Assembly (NCBI GenBank): GCA_028693445.1
Contig: JAQUVI010000001.1
Location: forward strand, 1 to 64,000
From: Candidatus Absconditabacteria bacterium
GTDB taxonomy: Bacteria; Patescibacteriota; Gracilibacteria; Absconditabacterales; Absconditicoccaceae
DNA length: 64,000 bases
Reading direction: 5' to 3'
The translations under genes were made by a program, and so were the position numbers. The notes below the pieces were generated by a model. The model was not told the origin of the DNA and did not search any database. It saw only the letters and a list, made by a program, of their open reading frames with translations. Positions 27,931 through 37,882 of the stretch are shown piece by piece. How positions within the stretch are numbered: the stretch's first letter is position 1; the number at the start of each line of letters is the position of its first letter.

Positions 27931-29268
27931 ATGCCAAAAATATCATATATCGATCATATAGCCAAGCTTCTTCCCGATCAAGAAGTCGAAGCATTTCAAT
28001 CATGCTATCTACAAAAGCTTCCCAAAACCATCAAAGTCGTGACATCGAAAATACCAACAAAAGACTTTATTAAAATAGTTGGTGATATGGGTTGGGAATT
28101 GGAACAAACAATACAATCTGATGTTTTTTATGTACGTAAATTTACTGATTCAGCTACCCTTGGCCAACACTTTTTACATCAGGGATGATTTTTTTATATT
28201 CAGGAATTGTCGGCAAGTATGTCGGCGCCGCTCTTGGATGCTCAGAGATGAGAGATAATCCTCGATATGTGCGCGGCGCCAGGCGGTAAAACAATTCAAC
28301 TTGCGGATACCGGAGCATTCGTAATCTCAAATGAACCTCTCAATCCCCGCCGCAAAGCCCTCATCTACAATATCAATAGAACTTGAATGATCAATACGGC
28401 AGTGACCAACATAGATGGTAGTCGTTTCGGTCAAGAATATCCAGAATTTTTTGATAAAATATTGGTTGATGCACCTTGTTCGGGAGAGTGAATGAGCTAC
28501 AAAACTGGTGGCCCTATTTCTCGAAACGAATGACTGATAAAATCCCTCGCTAGGATACAAATTAAACTTTTGGAGTCAGCAATTGATGCATGTAAAGTTT
28601 GATGAAAAATTGTTTATTCAACTTGTACACTCAACGAAATCGAAAACGAAGAAGTAATTTCTACAATTACAGAAAAATATAAAGGAGTTGTCGAGTTGGA
28701 ATTTAACAAGAAATATCGACCACATCGTGATCACTGCGGGGGATTTTTTGTCGCGGTGTTTCGTAAAATCGATAGAGACGCGATTAATCGCGTCTCTACA
28801 AATAAAATAACACAAAAAATCCCCCTCAAAATCCCTGATTTCAACATCTCAGACAAACTACAATCCCAAGTAAAATTATACCTCACTGAGCAATTCGATG
28901 TGTCAAAGATACATTCAAACTCATTATTTTACTCAACCATCAACTCAATATATCTCACTACAACTGATTATCTTACTCTTCATAGCAAACTTTCATTAGA
29001 TAAAGTCTGAATTCCTTTATTTGATGTTGGTCGTGATGGAAAACGGATTCCTGTACATTCACTATGAAATATTCTGGGAAATTTGGCTTCAAAAAACGTA
29101 TTAGAACTTTCTGATCAACAATCTCAGGCTTACGCAGAGAAAAAAGACTTAAAAATAACTCCAAATATTCAGACCACAATAGATAATTTTCTCCTATTAA
29201 AACGAAAGAATTATGGTTTCTCCTTGTCCAAGAAAGTAGGTGATTTTCTCAAAAATAAGTTATCCTAG
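27931..29268 (+). CDS. RsmB/RsmF-type 16S rRNA m5C methyltransferase
   Basis: 445 residues, Nol1/Nop2/Sun family. SAM site [14 protein letters not shown], then DAPCSGEGMSYK and [13 protein letters not shown] with both catalytic cysteines, and the domain end [14 protein letters not shown]. At residue about 282 an in-frame 24-bp palindrome (28774-28797) encodes RDAINRVS, between the methyltransferase domain and a C-terminal region with [14 protein letters not shown]. The arrangement is RsmF-like, but the exact target base cannot be read from the sequence. Confidence 0.88.
28774..28797 (+). repeat. 24-bp palindrome inserted in a coding region
   Basis: Same palindrome as at 7097-7120. It lies in frame in the methyltransferase gene at a domain boundary and adds no stop codon. 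Confidence 0.85.
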
Positions 29269-29326
29269 ATATATCAATGCTTTTTTTGACGATAAAATAA
29301 TACGAATTATCCATTGATATATTTTT
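29269..29326 (+). terminator. Terminator after the methyltransferase gene
   Basis: ATATATCAATG and CATTGATATAT pair perfectly around a 32-base loop that has its own inner pairing; T5 follows. Confidence 0.6.
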
Positions 29327-29377
29327 GCTGTTATCTATAATTTTTTTGACAAGATTTATCTGATATAGTAAAAAACA

Positions 29378-30370
29378 ATGATTCATCCACACGCACTTAT
29401 CTATTCATCTCATCAAGAAATCACTATAGGAAATCTCAAAGAATCAAATTACGATCCTAGTATTGATACTAGCCTTGTTGCCCATTGGATGGATACTCGT
29501 GAGGTCAAAGCAACCGTCGAATGAGATATCGATTATCCTAGTAAACTTCTCAAAATTACCTCCAGACCATATATTCTTTATTACAAGTGAAATCTAGATC
29601 TTCTCAAAAAACCACTACTTGGTATTGTTGGTCCAAGAAAACATTCTGATTTTGCAAAATCCATGGTCCAAAAACTTATACATCAGGCTACTCATCACGA
29701 TTTGGCTACTATTTCTGGATTGGCTATGGGAGTAGATCAACTTGCTCACAAATTTTCTTTGGAAAATAATATTCCTACGATAGCAGTTTTGGGTTGATGA
29801 TTTTCTCATTTTCTCAAATCAAGAGACCATGATCTTCTCCAAAGAATTATCGCAAATTGATGACTTATCATCTCAGAATTCAAGCTGTCGCAAATTCCAC
29901 AAACCTATACATATCCACAAAGAAACCGTATTATTGCAGGCTTAGCTGATGTCCTCTTTCTCCCCGAAGCCAGCAAAAATTCTGGCAGCCTCATCACCGT
30001 AGAATTCGCTCAAAAACTCCAAAAACCTATCTACGGTACCCCAAATCTCAGCTCGCCATCTATGAGCGAATGACTTCACGAGCAACTCCAAAATGGCTGA
30101 GTGAGAGCACTTTTGGACATCCCCGCTATGTTTCAAACTCATTTTTCCGTTGACCAGAAATCCACTGGAGGAGTCCGCTTATCTCTGTTGCCTAGTTTCG
30201 ATCCAGATACTCAGCAACTTCTAGATTCTTTCCAAAGCCAGTCCTCACTTACCATTTCCACCCTCCTCCAACAATGATTCCCCCAAGAAAAGATCTATCC
30301 CTCACTTGCCCGTCTAGAGATGGAAAACATAATTCACCAACAAGAACCAGGTATATACAAGCTTTTGTAA
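29378..30370 (+). CDS. dprA: DNA-processing protein DprA
   Basis: 330 residues. The Rossmann-like core has GIVGPRKHSDFAKSM, TISGLAMGVDQLAHKFSL, AVLGGGFSHF, ISEFKLSQIPQTYTYPQRNR and FLPEASKNSGSLITVEFAQ, the DprA/Smf pattern. DprA protects incoming single-stranded DNA and loads RecA during transformation. A C-terminal winged-helix-like end (TISTLLQQGFPQEKIYPSLA) is present. Two type IV pilin genes follow, consistent with DNA uptake. Confidence 0.93.
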
Positions 30371-30442
30371 ACATTTACTTGGATTTTTTTTGTAAAACCA
30401 TAAAACCCAAAACAATAATTGTTTTTATCACAGTTTTTTGTT

Positions 30443-31009
30443 ATGCAGAAATTTAGTAGAAAAAAATGATTTACACTTATAGAAATGCTTGTAGTGATTG
30501 TTATTATTGGGACTTTGGTTTCGGCATTGGTACCTAGGCTTTCATCTGCTAGAGCAAAGGCAAATGATATATCTATCAAGGCTGATTTACAACAAGTAGC
30601 CACGGCTTTGATTTCTTATCAGATAGATAAATGAAACTTTCCTAGCGGTATCAAATTTTTTTCTGATCATAATTTTCAAAAAGTGCTTATCAAATGATGA
30701 ATGAATTCTATCCCTTCTATAGGTGATAATCAACGGACAGGTATGGATACCCAATTAGCAGCCGGATATATGTATTATCCTATGAAAAAAAACGGAGCAA
30801 TCAACAACGGTTTTCTCCTTGTAGCAAAAACAGAATCAGAACAAATGTCCAATTATGTATATTGTGGTGAAATAGCAGCAAGAGAACAATGAGATATTGA
30901 TGTTGATTTGTTGCAACTTTGTGATAGCGTAACTTTTGGCGAATCTTGTAACTCACCTGCTTGTATAGCAAAAGAAAAAGCAGATCTTAGATATATCTAT
31001 AAATATTAG
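30443..31009 (+). CDS. Type IV pilin-like protein 1
   Basis: 188 residues. A short basic leader, then GFTLIEMLVVIVIIGTLVSA, the class III prepilin motif cleaved after the Gly, which is a UGA codon. The soluble domain has a Cys-rich end (CDSVTFGESCNSPAC). It shares the end motif ADLRYIYKY and the central GYMYYPMKKNG with pilin 2. Confidence 0.92.
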
Positions 31010-31126
31010 AAAGACCAATTCAAATCTAGTTTTTTAATACAATAAAGCCTCCCAAAAATTTCCTTGCAAAATATATAAAAAACTATAAACTACGGCAAAC
31101 ATTTTATTTTTTATGTAACAAAACAA

Positions 31127-31696
31127 ATGAAAATTTTAGGTAAAAAAAGATGATTTACCCTTATAGAAATGCTTATCGTTATCGTAATTATCTGAGTTCT
31201 AGCATCAGCATTGATACCAAGACTTGGTTCAGCTAGAGGTAAAGCAAACGATGTAGCTCGTAAAGCTGATCTTCAACAAATAGCAACAGCAGTTATTTCT
31301 TATCAAATTGATAAAAATGCATTTCCATGAGACGCAAAAAATCTTACAGATTCTGGTTTTCAACAAAATCTTAAAGATGGAGGAATGGCTAGCATCCCAG
31401 TGGGAGATACAAGTATAGTATGGACAGGAATGGATAATTTATCAACTAGTGGATATATGTATTATCCAATGAAAAAAAATGGTTCAGCAGATAATGGATT
31501 TTTGTTGGTTTCAAAAACGGAAACAGAATGATGATCTAATTATGTATACTGTGGAGATGTTGATCAGATTGTTGCTCTTGACTGATCAACAGACGTAGAT
31601 GATATAACATTATGTACTGTTTCTGTTGGCGAAGATTGTGGTCCTTGTCCATATTCTTGAGACAAAGCTCAACTTAGATATATCTATAAATACTAA
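31127..31696 (+). CDS. Type IV pilin-like protein 2
   Basis: 189 residues, paralogue of the previous gene with the same prepilin motif (GFTLIEMLIVIVIIGVLASA, Gly = UGA), GYMYYPMKKNG, and four Cys in the tail (CTVSVGEDCGPCPYS). A strong terminator follows at 31713-31743. Pseudopilin or minor-pilin roles cannot be separated from sequence. Confidence 0.92.
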
Positions 31697-31712
31697 AAAT
31701 ATCTTACTTTCC

Positions 31713-31743
31713 AAAAAACTCCGGTGAATGCCGGAGTTTTTTT
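31713..31743 (+). terminator. Bidirectional terminator between pilin 2 and rsmA
   Basis: AACTCCGG-TGAATG-CCGGAGTT with A6 before and T7 after, serving both converging genes. Confidence 0.9.
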
Positions 31744-32611
31744 ATCTCAAAATTTCTCAAATTTCTCACCAGCTCAACTTTTCCAATCTTTCTCCTTCTA
31801 GTTCTTTTGGGATATTCCGTTCTTTTCATTTTTTCTTTTTGAGCATGGTTGCTATAGATCTGAGTGTCTTCCTCGAATACGGAGCAAAATCTTCGAGAAA
31901 ATTTAGTAATTTATTAAAACTAATATTAATTTCTAAGTTCTTCCTTCTAAGCTCTATAAGTGCACTCGTCACTTTTGGGGCAGGGGAAAATGCTTTGGCA
32001 GGGACAGTCTTGAGATATATCACGTCGTAAGCGAAGTTGGTTATCCACCAGAGATATGATTTTTTCGCAGCATCTGTACAAAGCTTATCTGCCACTTCTT
32101 TCTGTACCATAAAAACCCCTCCTACATAATCTTGCTGCCCCTCGCCAAAAAACTTTCTCAAAATCGGGGACGTGATATAATACGGCAAGTTTCCTACAAC
32201 AAGGGTTTTATTGGCTTCCTTTCATCTCTTTTGAAGCTCTGCATTCACATCTACATCCAATACGTCAGCATGAATCACACGGACATTTTCCAGTCATTCT
32301 ACCTTCAATTTATCCTCAGCAATCAGATTATTATCTCTTTCAATTACAAAAAATTCTGGACTTATTTCATGTATAAGTTTGGTCAATGATCATTTTCCTG
32401 GTCCAATTTCGATCAGTACTTCACATCACGATTTCTCATAAATATCCTTGATTTTGTTACCAAGATAATGTCTGATTTTGGTATCTGTTAGAAAGTTTTG
32501 TCCTAGATATGTCCCCAAAATATTATAAAAACAATATAAAACTATCAAGGTCGATGCACAGCGACATTTTTCAAACTCTAAGTGAAAATGGAAAGCTATG
32601 TTGTTAGCCAA
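31742..32611 (-). CDS. rsmA: 16S rRNA m6-2A1518/A1519 dimethyltransferase
   Basis: 289 residues from this ATG. LGQNFLTD, LIEIGPGKGSLTKLIHE, VIERDNNLI and VVGNLPYYITSPIL are KsgA motifs; the tail has FSPAPKVTSALIELRRK and a basic end. The ATG places LGQNFL near residue 36, after sequence unlike KsgA. A TTG at 32518 would give 258 residues, close to the usual family length, and may be the real start. The region upstream (32600-32710) may hold an RNA gene on the other strand. Confidence 0.85.
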
Positions 32612-32710
32612 TAGGGACCCCTGGAACTGTTGGTGGGTAATTGGCTTGTTTATCTAGAGTAATATGGAAGAATATCTGGTGGGAGCTCTGCTAGCGACTA
32701 GACTTTTTTT
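32600..32710 (+). ncRNA. Possible structured RNA, unidentified
   Basis: A GC-richer patch in an AT-rich intergenic region. GCCAAT and ATTGGC (32607-32645) enclose an ACCC/GGGT inner stem; CTAGAG and CTCTGCTAG follow, then GACTAGAC and T7. No match to tmRNA, SRP, 6S or RNase P signatures was found by eye. It overlaps the 5' end of the longer rsmA reading frame on the other strand. Confidence 0.3.
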
Positions 32711-32712
32711 GT

Positions 32713-32741
32713 AACTTTTTTGTGGCAATGACAAAAAAGTT
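32713..32741. terminator. Inverted repeat between rsmA and rsmH
   Basis: AACTTTTTTGT and ACAAAAAAGTT, a perfect 11-bp stem with a 7-base loop. Could terminate in either direction. Confidence 0.45.
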
Positions 32742-32842
32742 AATAAGAAAAAGAATATACAAAAAGCTTATATTTACTTGCTCTTGAAAATCAATAATTC
32801 ATTAGTACAACGACAAGTAACTTAATTAATTATCAATAAATA

Positions 32843-33700
32843 ATGATCAAACACGTACCTGTTCTCCTCAACGAAGTCCTCCAAAGTATCCCTCAAAATG
32901 CTCATTTTCTCGTAGATGGAACATTGGGACACGGCGGGCATACGCAGGCAATCTTGGAAAAGTTTCCCCAGGTTTCCGTACTCTGAATCGACAGAGATCC
33001 CTCGATTTTTCAAGCAACCCAAGAAAAATTACAGACATACGCAGATCGTTTCCAAGCAATTCAATGATCATACGCAGATATGGATACCTTACAAACAAAA
33101 AAACCAGACTATATATTATTGGATATTTGAGTAAATATGCAACATTACAAAGACACATCACGCGGATTTTCCATCAAATGAGATGCCCAGTTGGATATGA
33201 GATTTGACCCTAGCCAATGAATCTCAGCACAGCAACGAATCGCCAGAGCTTCCGCATCAGACCTAGAAACCTGTTTCATCGACTACGCCGATTTCACGCC
33301 CCCAAAAGCCAAAGAACTTGCAAACGCAATTCTTCGTGCAAGAAACAAATCTCCAATTGTTACAACTCGTGATTTAGTCTCTGTTTTGTATACTTGTGGC
33401 TTGTGATGACCAGCTTCAAGCATTATCTTTCAATCAATCAGAATTGAAATCAATCAAGAACTAGAACAACTCAAAATATTCATCCAAAAGTTGCCCGAAC
33501 TTCTAAATCCTGGTGGAAGATGTGCAATTATCACGTTCCACAGCATCGAAGATAGAATAGTAAAAAATGCCTTCAAAGCCTTGTCAGAGACAAAAGAACG
33601 AAATCTTTATAGCAAAAAAGCAATCCAACCAAATTATCAAGAAGTCCAAAAAAACAAAGCTTCTCGCAGTGCAAAATTTAGAATTATCGAAAAAATATAA
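32843..33700 (+). CDS. rsmH: 16S rRNA m4C1402 methyltransferase
   Basis: 285 residues. HVPVLLNEVLQSI, LVDGTLGHGGHTQAIL, RGFSIKGDAQLDMRFDPSQG, then NPGGRCAIITFHSIEDRIVK and ASRSAKFRIIEKI. It is the first gene of the division/cell-wall cluster in many bacteria; here only an FtsL-like gene follows. Confidence 0.95.
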
Positions 33701-33810
33701 AATCGTTTCAAGAACACTTGCAAAACAGATATGTTTTCATTAGAAGTAAATATGTAAATTAAAATCAATAAATATTCTAAGTTCTAAATCCTAAGACCTA
33801 AGTTCTATCC

Positions 33811-34185
33811 ATGAAGACATTTGCCTTCTTACCTACAAATTCAATCAAAAGTTGATACGAAAGTATTCTGATAAAATATAGAAATCAGGATGTTTTTATG
33901 GATTTGTTAAAAATTTGAGTATTAATTTTTGTTTTTCTTTTTTGTATGTTTATTTATTTGCGTTATGTAAGTCTGTCTTCTACTCACTGATATTTTTTGA
34001 GACAAGAAAACCAAAATCTAAACAATGTCTCATTTCAACATGAAATTTTCAAAACTCAGATACTTGATCAAAGACAAAAAAATCGAGAAAAGTTAAATTC
34101 TACAAAATCTGCCAAGAAAGAGGTAGTAACTGTAACTTCACAAATAGTTACAATTCCTGTAATGACAGAATTATCTATGAATTAG
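33811..34185 (+). CDS. FtsL-like small membrane protein
   Basis: 124 residues. A cytoplasmic N-terminus, one membrane helix (LKIGVLIFVFLFCMFIYLRY, residues about 33-52) and a helical extracytoplasmic part (QENQNLNNVSFQHEIFKTQI). Position after rsmH and topology fit FtsL, but sequence identity is weak. A CCCG...CGGG hairpin after it (34186-34212) may be a terminator. Confidence 0.6.
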
Positions 34186-34281
34186 TTCCCGCAATTTTTT
34201 TTGGTCGGGAATAAAAAATATTCCAAATATAGATAAGTGCCTATAATTCTATATATCTATTTATCTATTTAACTTGTCTCA

Positions 34282-34539
34282 ATGATCGATATTATTTTCA
34301 AAACGCTTTCAGACAAAAATCGTAGAAGAATTATTCAACTTCTCAAGCAAAAAGAAATGACAGTTTCAGAGTTACTTACTCATTTTGAAATTACTCAAGC
34401 ATCACTTTCTCATCATCTCGATATTCTCAAAAGATCGAATCTGGTTATTGACGAAAGAAGGGGACAATTTGTTTTTTATTCACTCAATCAAAGTGTTTTT
34501 GAAGAAACAGTTAATCTGATTTTGAATTTGTTAGTATAG
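34282..34539 (+). CDS. ArsR-family transcriptional regulator
   Basis: 85 residues. FKTLSDKNRRRIIQLLKQKE, then TVSELLTHFEITQASLSHHL, LKRSNLVIDERRGQFVFYSL: a complete ArsR winged helix-turn-helix. No metal-binding CxC is present in the recognition helix, so the effector is unknown. Confidence 0.92.
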   Translation: MIDIIFKTLSDKNRRRIIQLLKQKEMTVSELLTHFEITQASLSHHLDILKRSNLVIDERRGQFVFYSLNQSVFEETVNLILNLLV

Positions 34540-34540
34540 A

Positions 34541-34625
34541 TGTCATTTCCGCATTGTTTTATTGGGGCGGAAATCCAGATTGATTAGCTAGATTCCCGCC
34601 GCAAATTCTTAAAGCGGGAATGACA
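34541..34625 (+). repeat. 85-bp double-hairpin element, copy 1
   Basis: Begins TGTCATTTCCGC and ends GCGGGAATGACA, so the ends form inverted repeats. Each half is also a hairpin: TTTCCGC/GCGGAAA and GATTCCCGC/GCGGGAATGAC. The second copy is at 35366-35450, and the pair flanks truB. Confidence 0.75.
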
Positions 34626-34641
34626 GATAAGTAATAAATAT

Positions 34642-35337
34642 CTAAAGAAAAATTTCACATCATATCAATCACTCATCTCATATTTTTACCATTTTCATCT
34701 CGTTGAGATTATATTTTCCAATAGCTGTTCTTCTAAGCTGTGTCAAAATTCATCCGAGTCAAAATTCTTGACCAAGCCAATATCAAATAGATCTAATATA
34801 AGTTCCAGATCATACATGCAGATATAATTCCAACAAAGGAAAATTATAGGAAATAACTTTGCTTTCAAAAGTTTTCATTATCCTTTTTTCTGTCAAAACT
34901 TGTCCATCTCTAGCAAGTTCATACATCTTTTTTCAGTCAATTTTTTTTGCGCTAAATGGTGTCAATGGAAGCTCCTTTTCTGGGATGAGAGAAGATAATT
35001 TTTCCTCAATTTCCAATTGGCTTGGAGCAGCAATAAATTGTGTATTTTTTGTAATTCAATCTTTTGTAAATTCATATTTTTCGTGTTGTTCTCGATAGTC
35101 GACATCCCGTGTATCGCTCATTTGAGAAAAATCTATAATTGTTTCATATTTTTTATCTAATCATTGAATCTGAGTTAACAACTTGGTTCATTTACCTATT
35201 CATATTATCAGAAGTCCTGTTGCCAATGGATCCAATGTCCCACTATGTCAGATTTTTTCTTTTGGAAAAGCTCTTTTGAGTCTACGAATTACATCATAGC
35301 TAGTGATTCATGTTGGTTTATCGATAGCAACAAGCAT
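34642..35337 (-). CDS. truB: tRNA pseudouridine-55 synthase
   Basis: 231 residues. GHSGTLDPLATGLLIIGIGK holds the catalytic Asp; LVAIDKPTGITSYDVIRRL, YETIIDFSQMSDTRD, LTPFSAKKIDGKKMYELARD and LYLHVGSGTYIRSIGYWLG are TruB motifs with UGA at conserved glycines. It lacks the C-terminal PUA domain of the E. coli protein. Confidence 0.94.
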
Positions 35338-35365
35338 AATTTAATTTTACTTTGTAAAATCGTTT

Positions 35366-35450
35366 TGTCATTCCGACTTAAAGAAATTGGAGTCGGAATC
35401 TTAGATGTTTACTTTAGATTCCCGCTCCAACTGGCAACGCGGGAATGACA
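35366..35450 (+). repeat. 85-bp double-hairpin element, copy 2
   Basis: TGTCATTCCGACT...AGTCGGAATC, then GATTCCCGC...GCGGGAATGACA. It has the same length and layout as 34541-34625. The first-half stem differs in sequence yet still pairs, so base pairing rather than sequence is conserved. Confidence 0.75.
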
Positions 35451-35461
35451 TATAAGATCAA

Positions 35462-35998
35462 TTATTTTAAAAAATCTTTAATATTTACTCATTTTTCTTC
35501 TGCAATGCGAAGATAATTTTTGAGGAGTTCTATTGTTGCTTCAACATCTTGAAAAGCTCTGTGAGCACGAGAATTTCTTATACCAAAATGTTCGCATAAG
35601 ACGGCTAAATTTCTTTTTGGTAATTCGGGAACAAGATGTTTAGCAAGGTTTCTTGTACATAATGTTGGGTTTGAAAAATATTCTCCAAAGTGAGCATAAC
35701 GAGCGTGGTTTAAAAATCATAGATCAAAAGAACTATTGTGGGCTACAAAAATATCATCTCCCAAAAAATCAATAAAATTGGGTAATATGCTTTGTATAGT
35801 AGGTGCTTCAGAAATCATATCATTCGTTATTCCTGTCAATTTAGTAATAAAACTAGGAACATGTCTTTGTGGATTTACCAATGACTGAAATGTTTCAACA
35901 ATGTTTTTACCATCAAATCTTACAGCAGCAATTTCGGTAATTCCATGTTTATGAGGACTCAATCATGTTGTTTCAAGGTCAATAATAACAAAATTCAT
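35462..35998 (-). CDS. DnaQ-type 3'-5' exonuclease
   Basis: 178 residues, DEDDh family. Exo I FVIIDLETTGLSPHKHGI, Exo II FVAHNSSFDLGFLNHAR, Exo III RAHRAFQDVEATIELLK with the His and Asp. It may be the Pol III epsilon proofreading subunit or a stand-alone exonuclease; no clamp-binding motif is obvious. Confidence 0.9.
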
Positions 35999-36179
35999 AA
36001 TTGTTTTTTATTACAGATAAATTATCCGAGCAACTATACAAAAAATAACAATATATGCAACCAATAGTCATCCTTCTTACATATTTCTCCCAAAAATGGT
36101 AAATAATCAGACTTTTTTTGTCACAATTTGTCTACTTATTCGTATACATGAGTAGAAAGTTTATTATTATATTACCCAT

Positions 36180-37511
36180 ATGAAACTCCAAGAATATTTT
36201 AATCAAAAGAAAGACCATTGATTGTCTGACATTGAAAAAATGGATGTCTACTATGCAATCATGGATAAAAACATGAAAAAGTCTTTTCAAAGAAAAAGGT
36301 CTTTTTTGCATGTTAAATCTTTTGTTTATACATCATTCTTGTTTTTCTTTTTGGTAGGTTTTTATGGAATGTATCTTTTTCAATGACCATCATTAGATGA
36401 TAGCGAAGGTTATATTCTTAGTCGTTTAGCAAATACAAATGTTGTTCAAGCAGATTTTGTAGCAAAGATAGTAGATTTCAATGGTATTTTTTATATAGAA
36501 CAATGAGGAAAAACAATTCAAACAAGTAATATAAAAGATTGAGATATTGTTATTCTCAAACAAAATGCACAGGTAATTTTTCATATAGACAATGATACAA
36601 AAGCAAAAATAATTGGTCCTGCAAAATTCGTAATCAACAAAACAGCAGAAATGTCTTATAAAGTTGCTATGTTGTATGGTGAATATGTAGAAGTTTCATC
36701 TTTGCAGAAAGAAAACAAACATATGATAGAGTTGGCTATTGATGGTCTTTTGGTAGCTCAAGGTGAAAATAAAAAGCCATTAGATTTTCAATTAGTTAAA
36801 CAAGGTAATGGTCATGTTATCAAAAATAATTGAGCAAAATTGTTGGTTACCTCTGATGATCAAAAATCAACAAGCGTAGCAAACAAACAAGTTTTGTCTG
36901 TTCAATGAAATGATATATCATTGTTTGATAGTTTTGATAAATTTGCAAAAGCAGTAAAAGAAAAAGATTTGAGTCAAACATTTACATTTGTTGACACTAT
37001 AAAAACACAAGAAGAATCAACAAATTTAGATCAAGAAGAAGAAATAAAGGAGTTGGATTGAGAAGAAATTCTTAATATAGAAGAAAAGGATGTTCCAAAT
37101 ATAGATTTAGGTCTATTTGATGATCAAAAAGTAGCAACTCCAGAACAAACTAAACTAATTGAAACACAACTTAATAAACGATCTTTGCAAGATAATATTG
37201 ATCAGTTAGTACTGTCATACAATGAATCAAACGCATCAGTTTTCAATAGATCGTTTGGTGATTTAGAAAAAAGAATATCTATTATAGCAAAATCGTTTCA
37301 ATATGAGTATACTTCTATAAACTGATCTGAACAAGAAAAAATCCAATCAATTATTTCTACAATAGAATCTTTGGCAGATCATATCAGCAACAAATTTTTG
37401 TTGCCACCAAAATATGTAGAAAGCTTGAGAGCTATTATCCCATTGCTTTCTCCTCTCAAAAATCTTCCTTTTGAAAAGGTTAGTGAGGTAGAATCTGATG
37501 AAATATTATAA
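36180..37511 (+). CDS. Membrane-anchored FecR-like domain protein
   Basis: 443 residues. A cytoplasmic part, one membrane helix (FVYTSFLFFFLVGFYGMYLF, residues about 48-67), then an extracytoplasmic domain with DFNGIFYIEQGGKTIQTSNI, KDGDIVILKQNAQVIFHI and KAKIIGPAKFVI, which resembles FecR. An acidic linker (EEIKELDGEEILNIEEKD) and a helical C-terminus follow. No sigma factor gene is adjacent, so classic FecR signalling is not supported. A terminator follows. Confidence 0.65.
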
Positions 37512-37531
37512 TTTACAAAAATAAACAAGAG

Positions 37532-37555
37532 GCTGATGGAAACATCAGTTTTTTT
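37532..37555 (+). terminator. Terminator after the FecR-like gene
   Basis: GCTGATG-GAAA-CATCAG followed by T7. Confidence 0.85.
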
Positions 37556-37619
37556 GTTGAATAACAACATTGTTTATATAATAACATAAGTAATAAATAT
37601 TTAGCAATTAATCAAAAAA

Positions 37620-37862
37620 ATGTTATTAGCTAGTTGTCCCAGTGATTGAAGAAAATTGAGATATTTGATAAATTGATTATTGAAATCTTGATTAGTACAA
37701 GAGATTAAGAGAATAAACTATGTAAAGTCTTATTATCTTATAGAAAAAACTATAGAGAAAAAAGAAGAAAAGCTTCTTATTATTGTTTGATTAGATAACG
37801 AAAAAATCAAGCAATTTGTCCAAAAACAACGACCAGAAGTTTCTTTTTTATCAGGTTTGTAA
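37620..37862 (+). CDS. CutA-like protein
   Basis: 80 residues, shorter than usual CutA. MLLASCPSDGRKLRYLINGL, INYVKSYYLIEKTIEKKEEK and LLIIVGLDNEKIKQFVQKQR follow the CutA1 trimer pattern, including the YYLIE position where CutA usually has YWWEG. Family members bind divalent metals; function here is uncertain. uvrC starts 20 bases later. Confidence 0.6.
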
Positions 37863-37882
37863 TTTTTATATAAAACTTTTCT

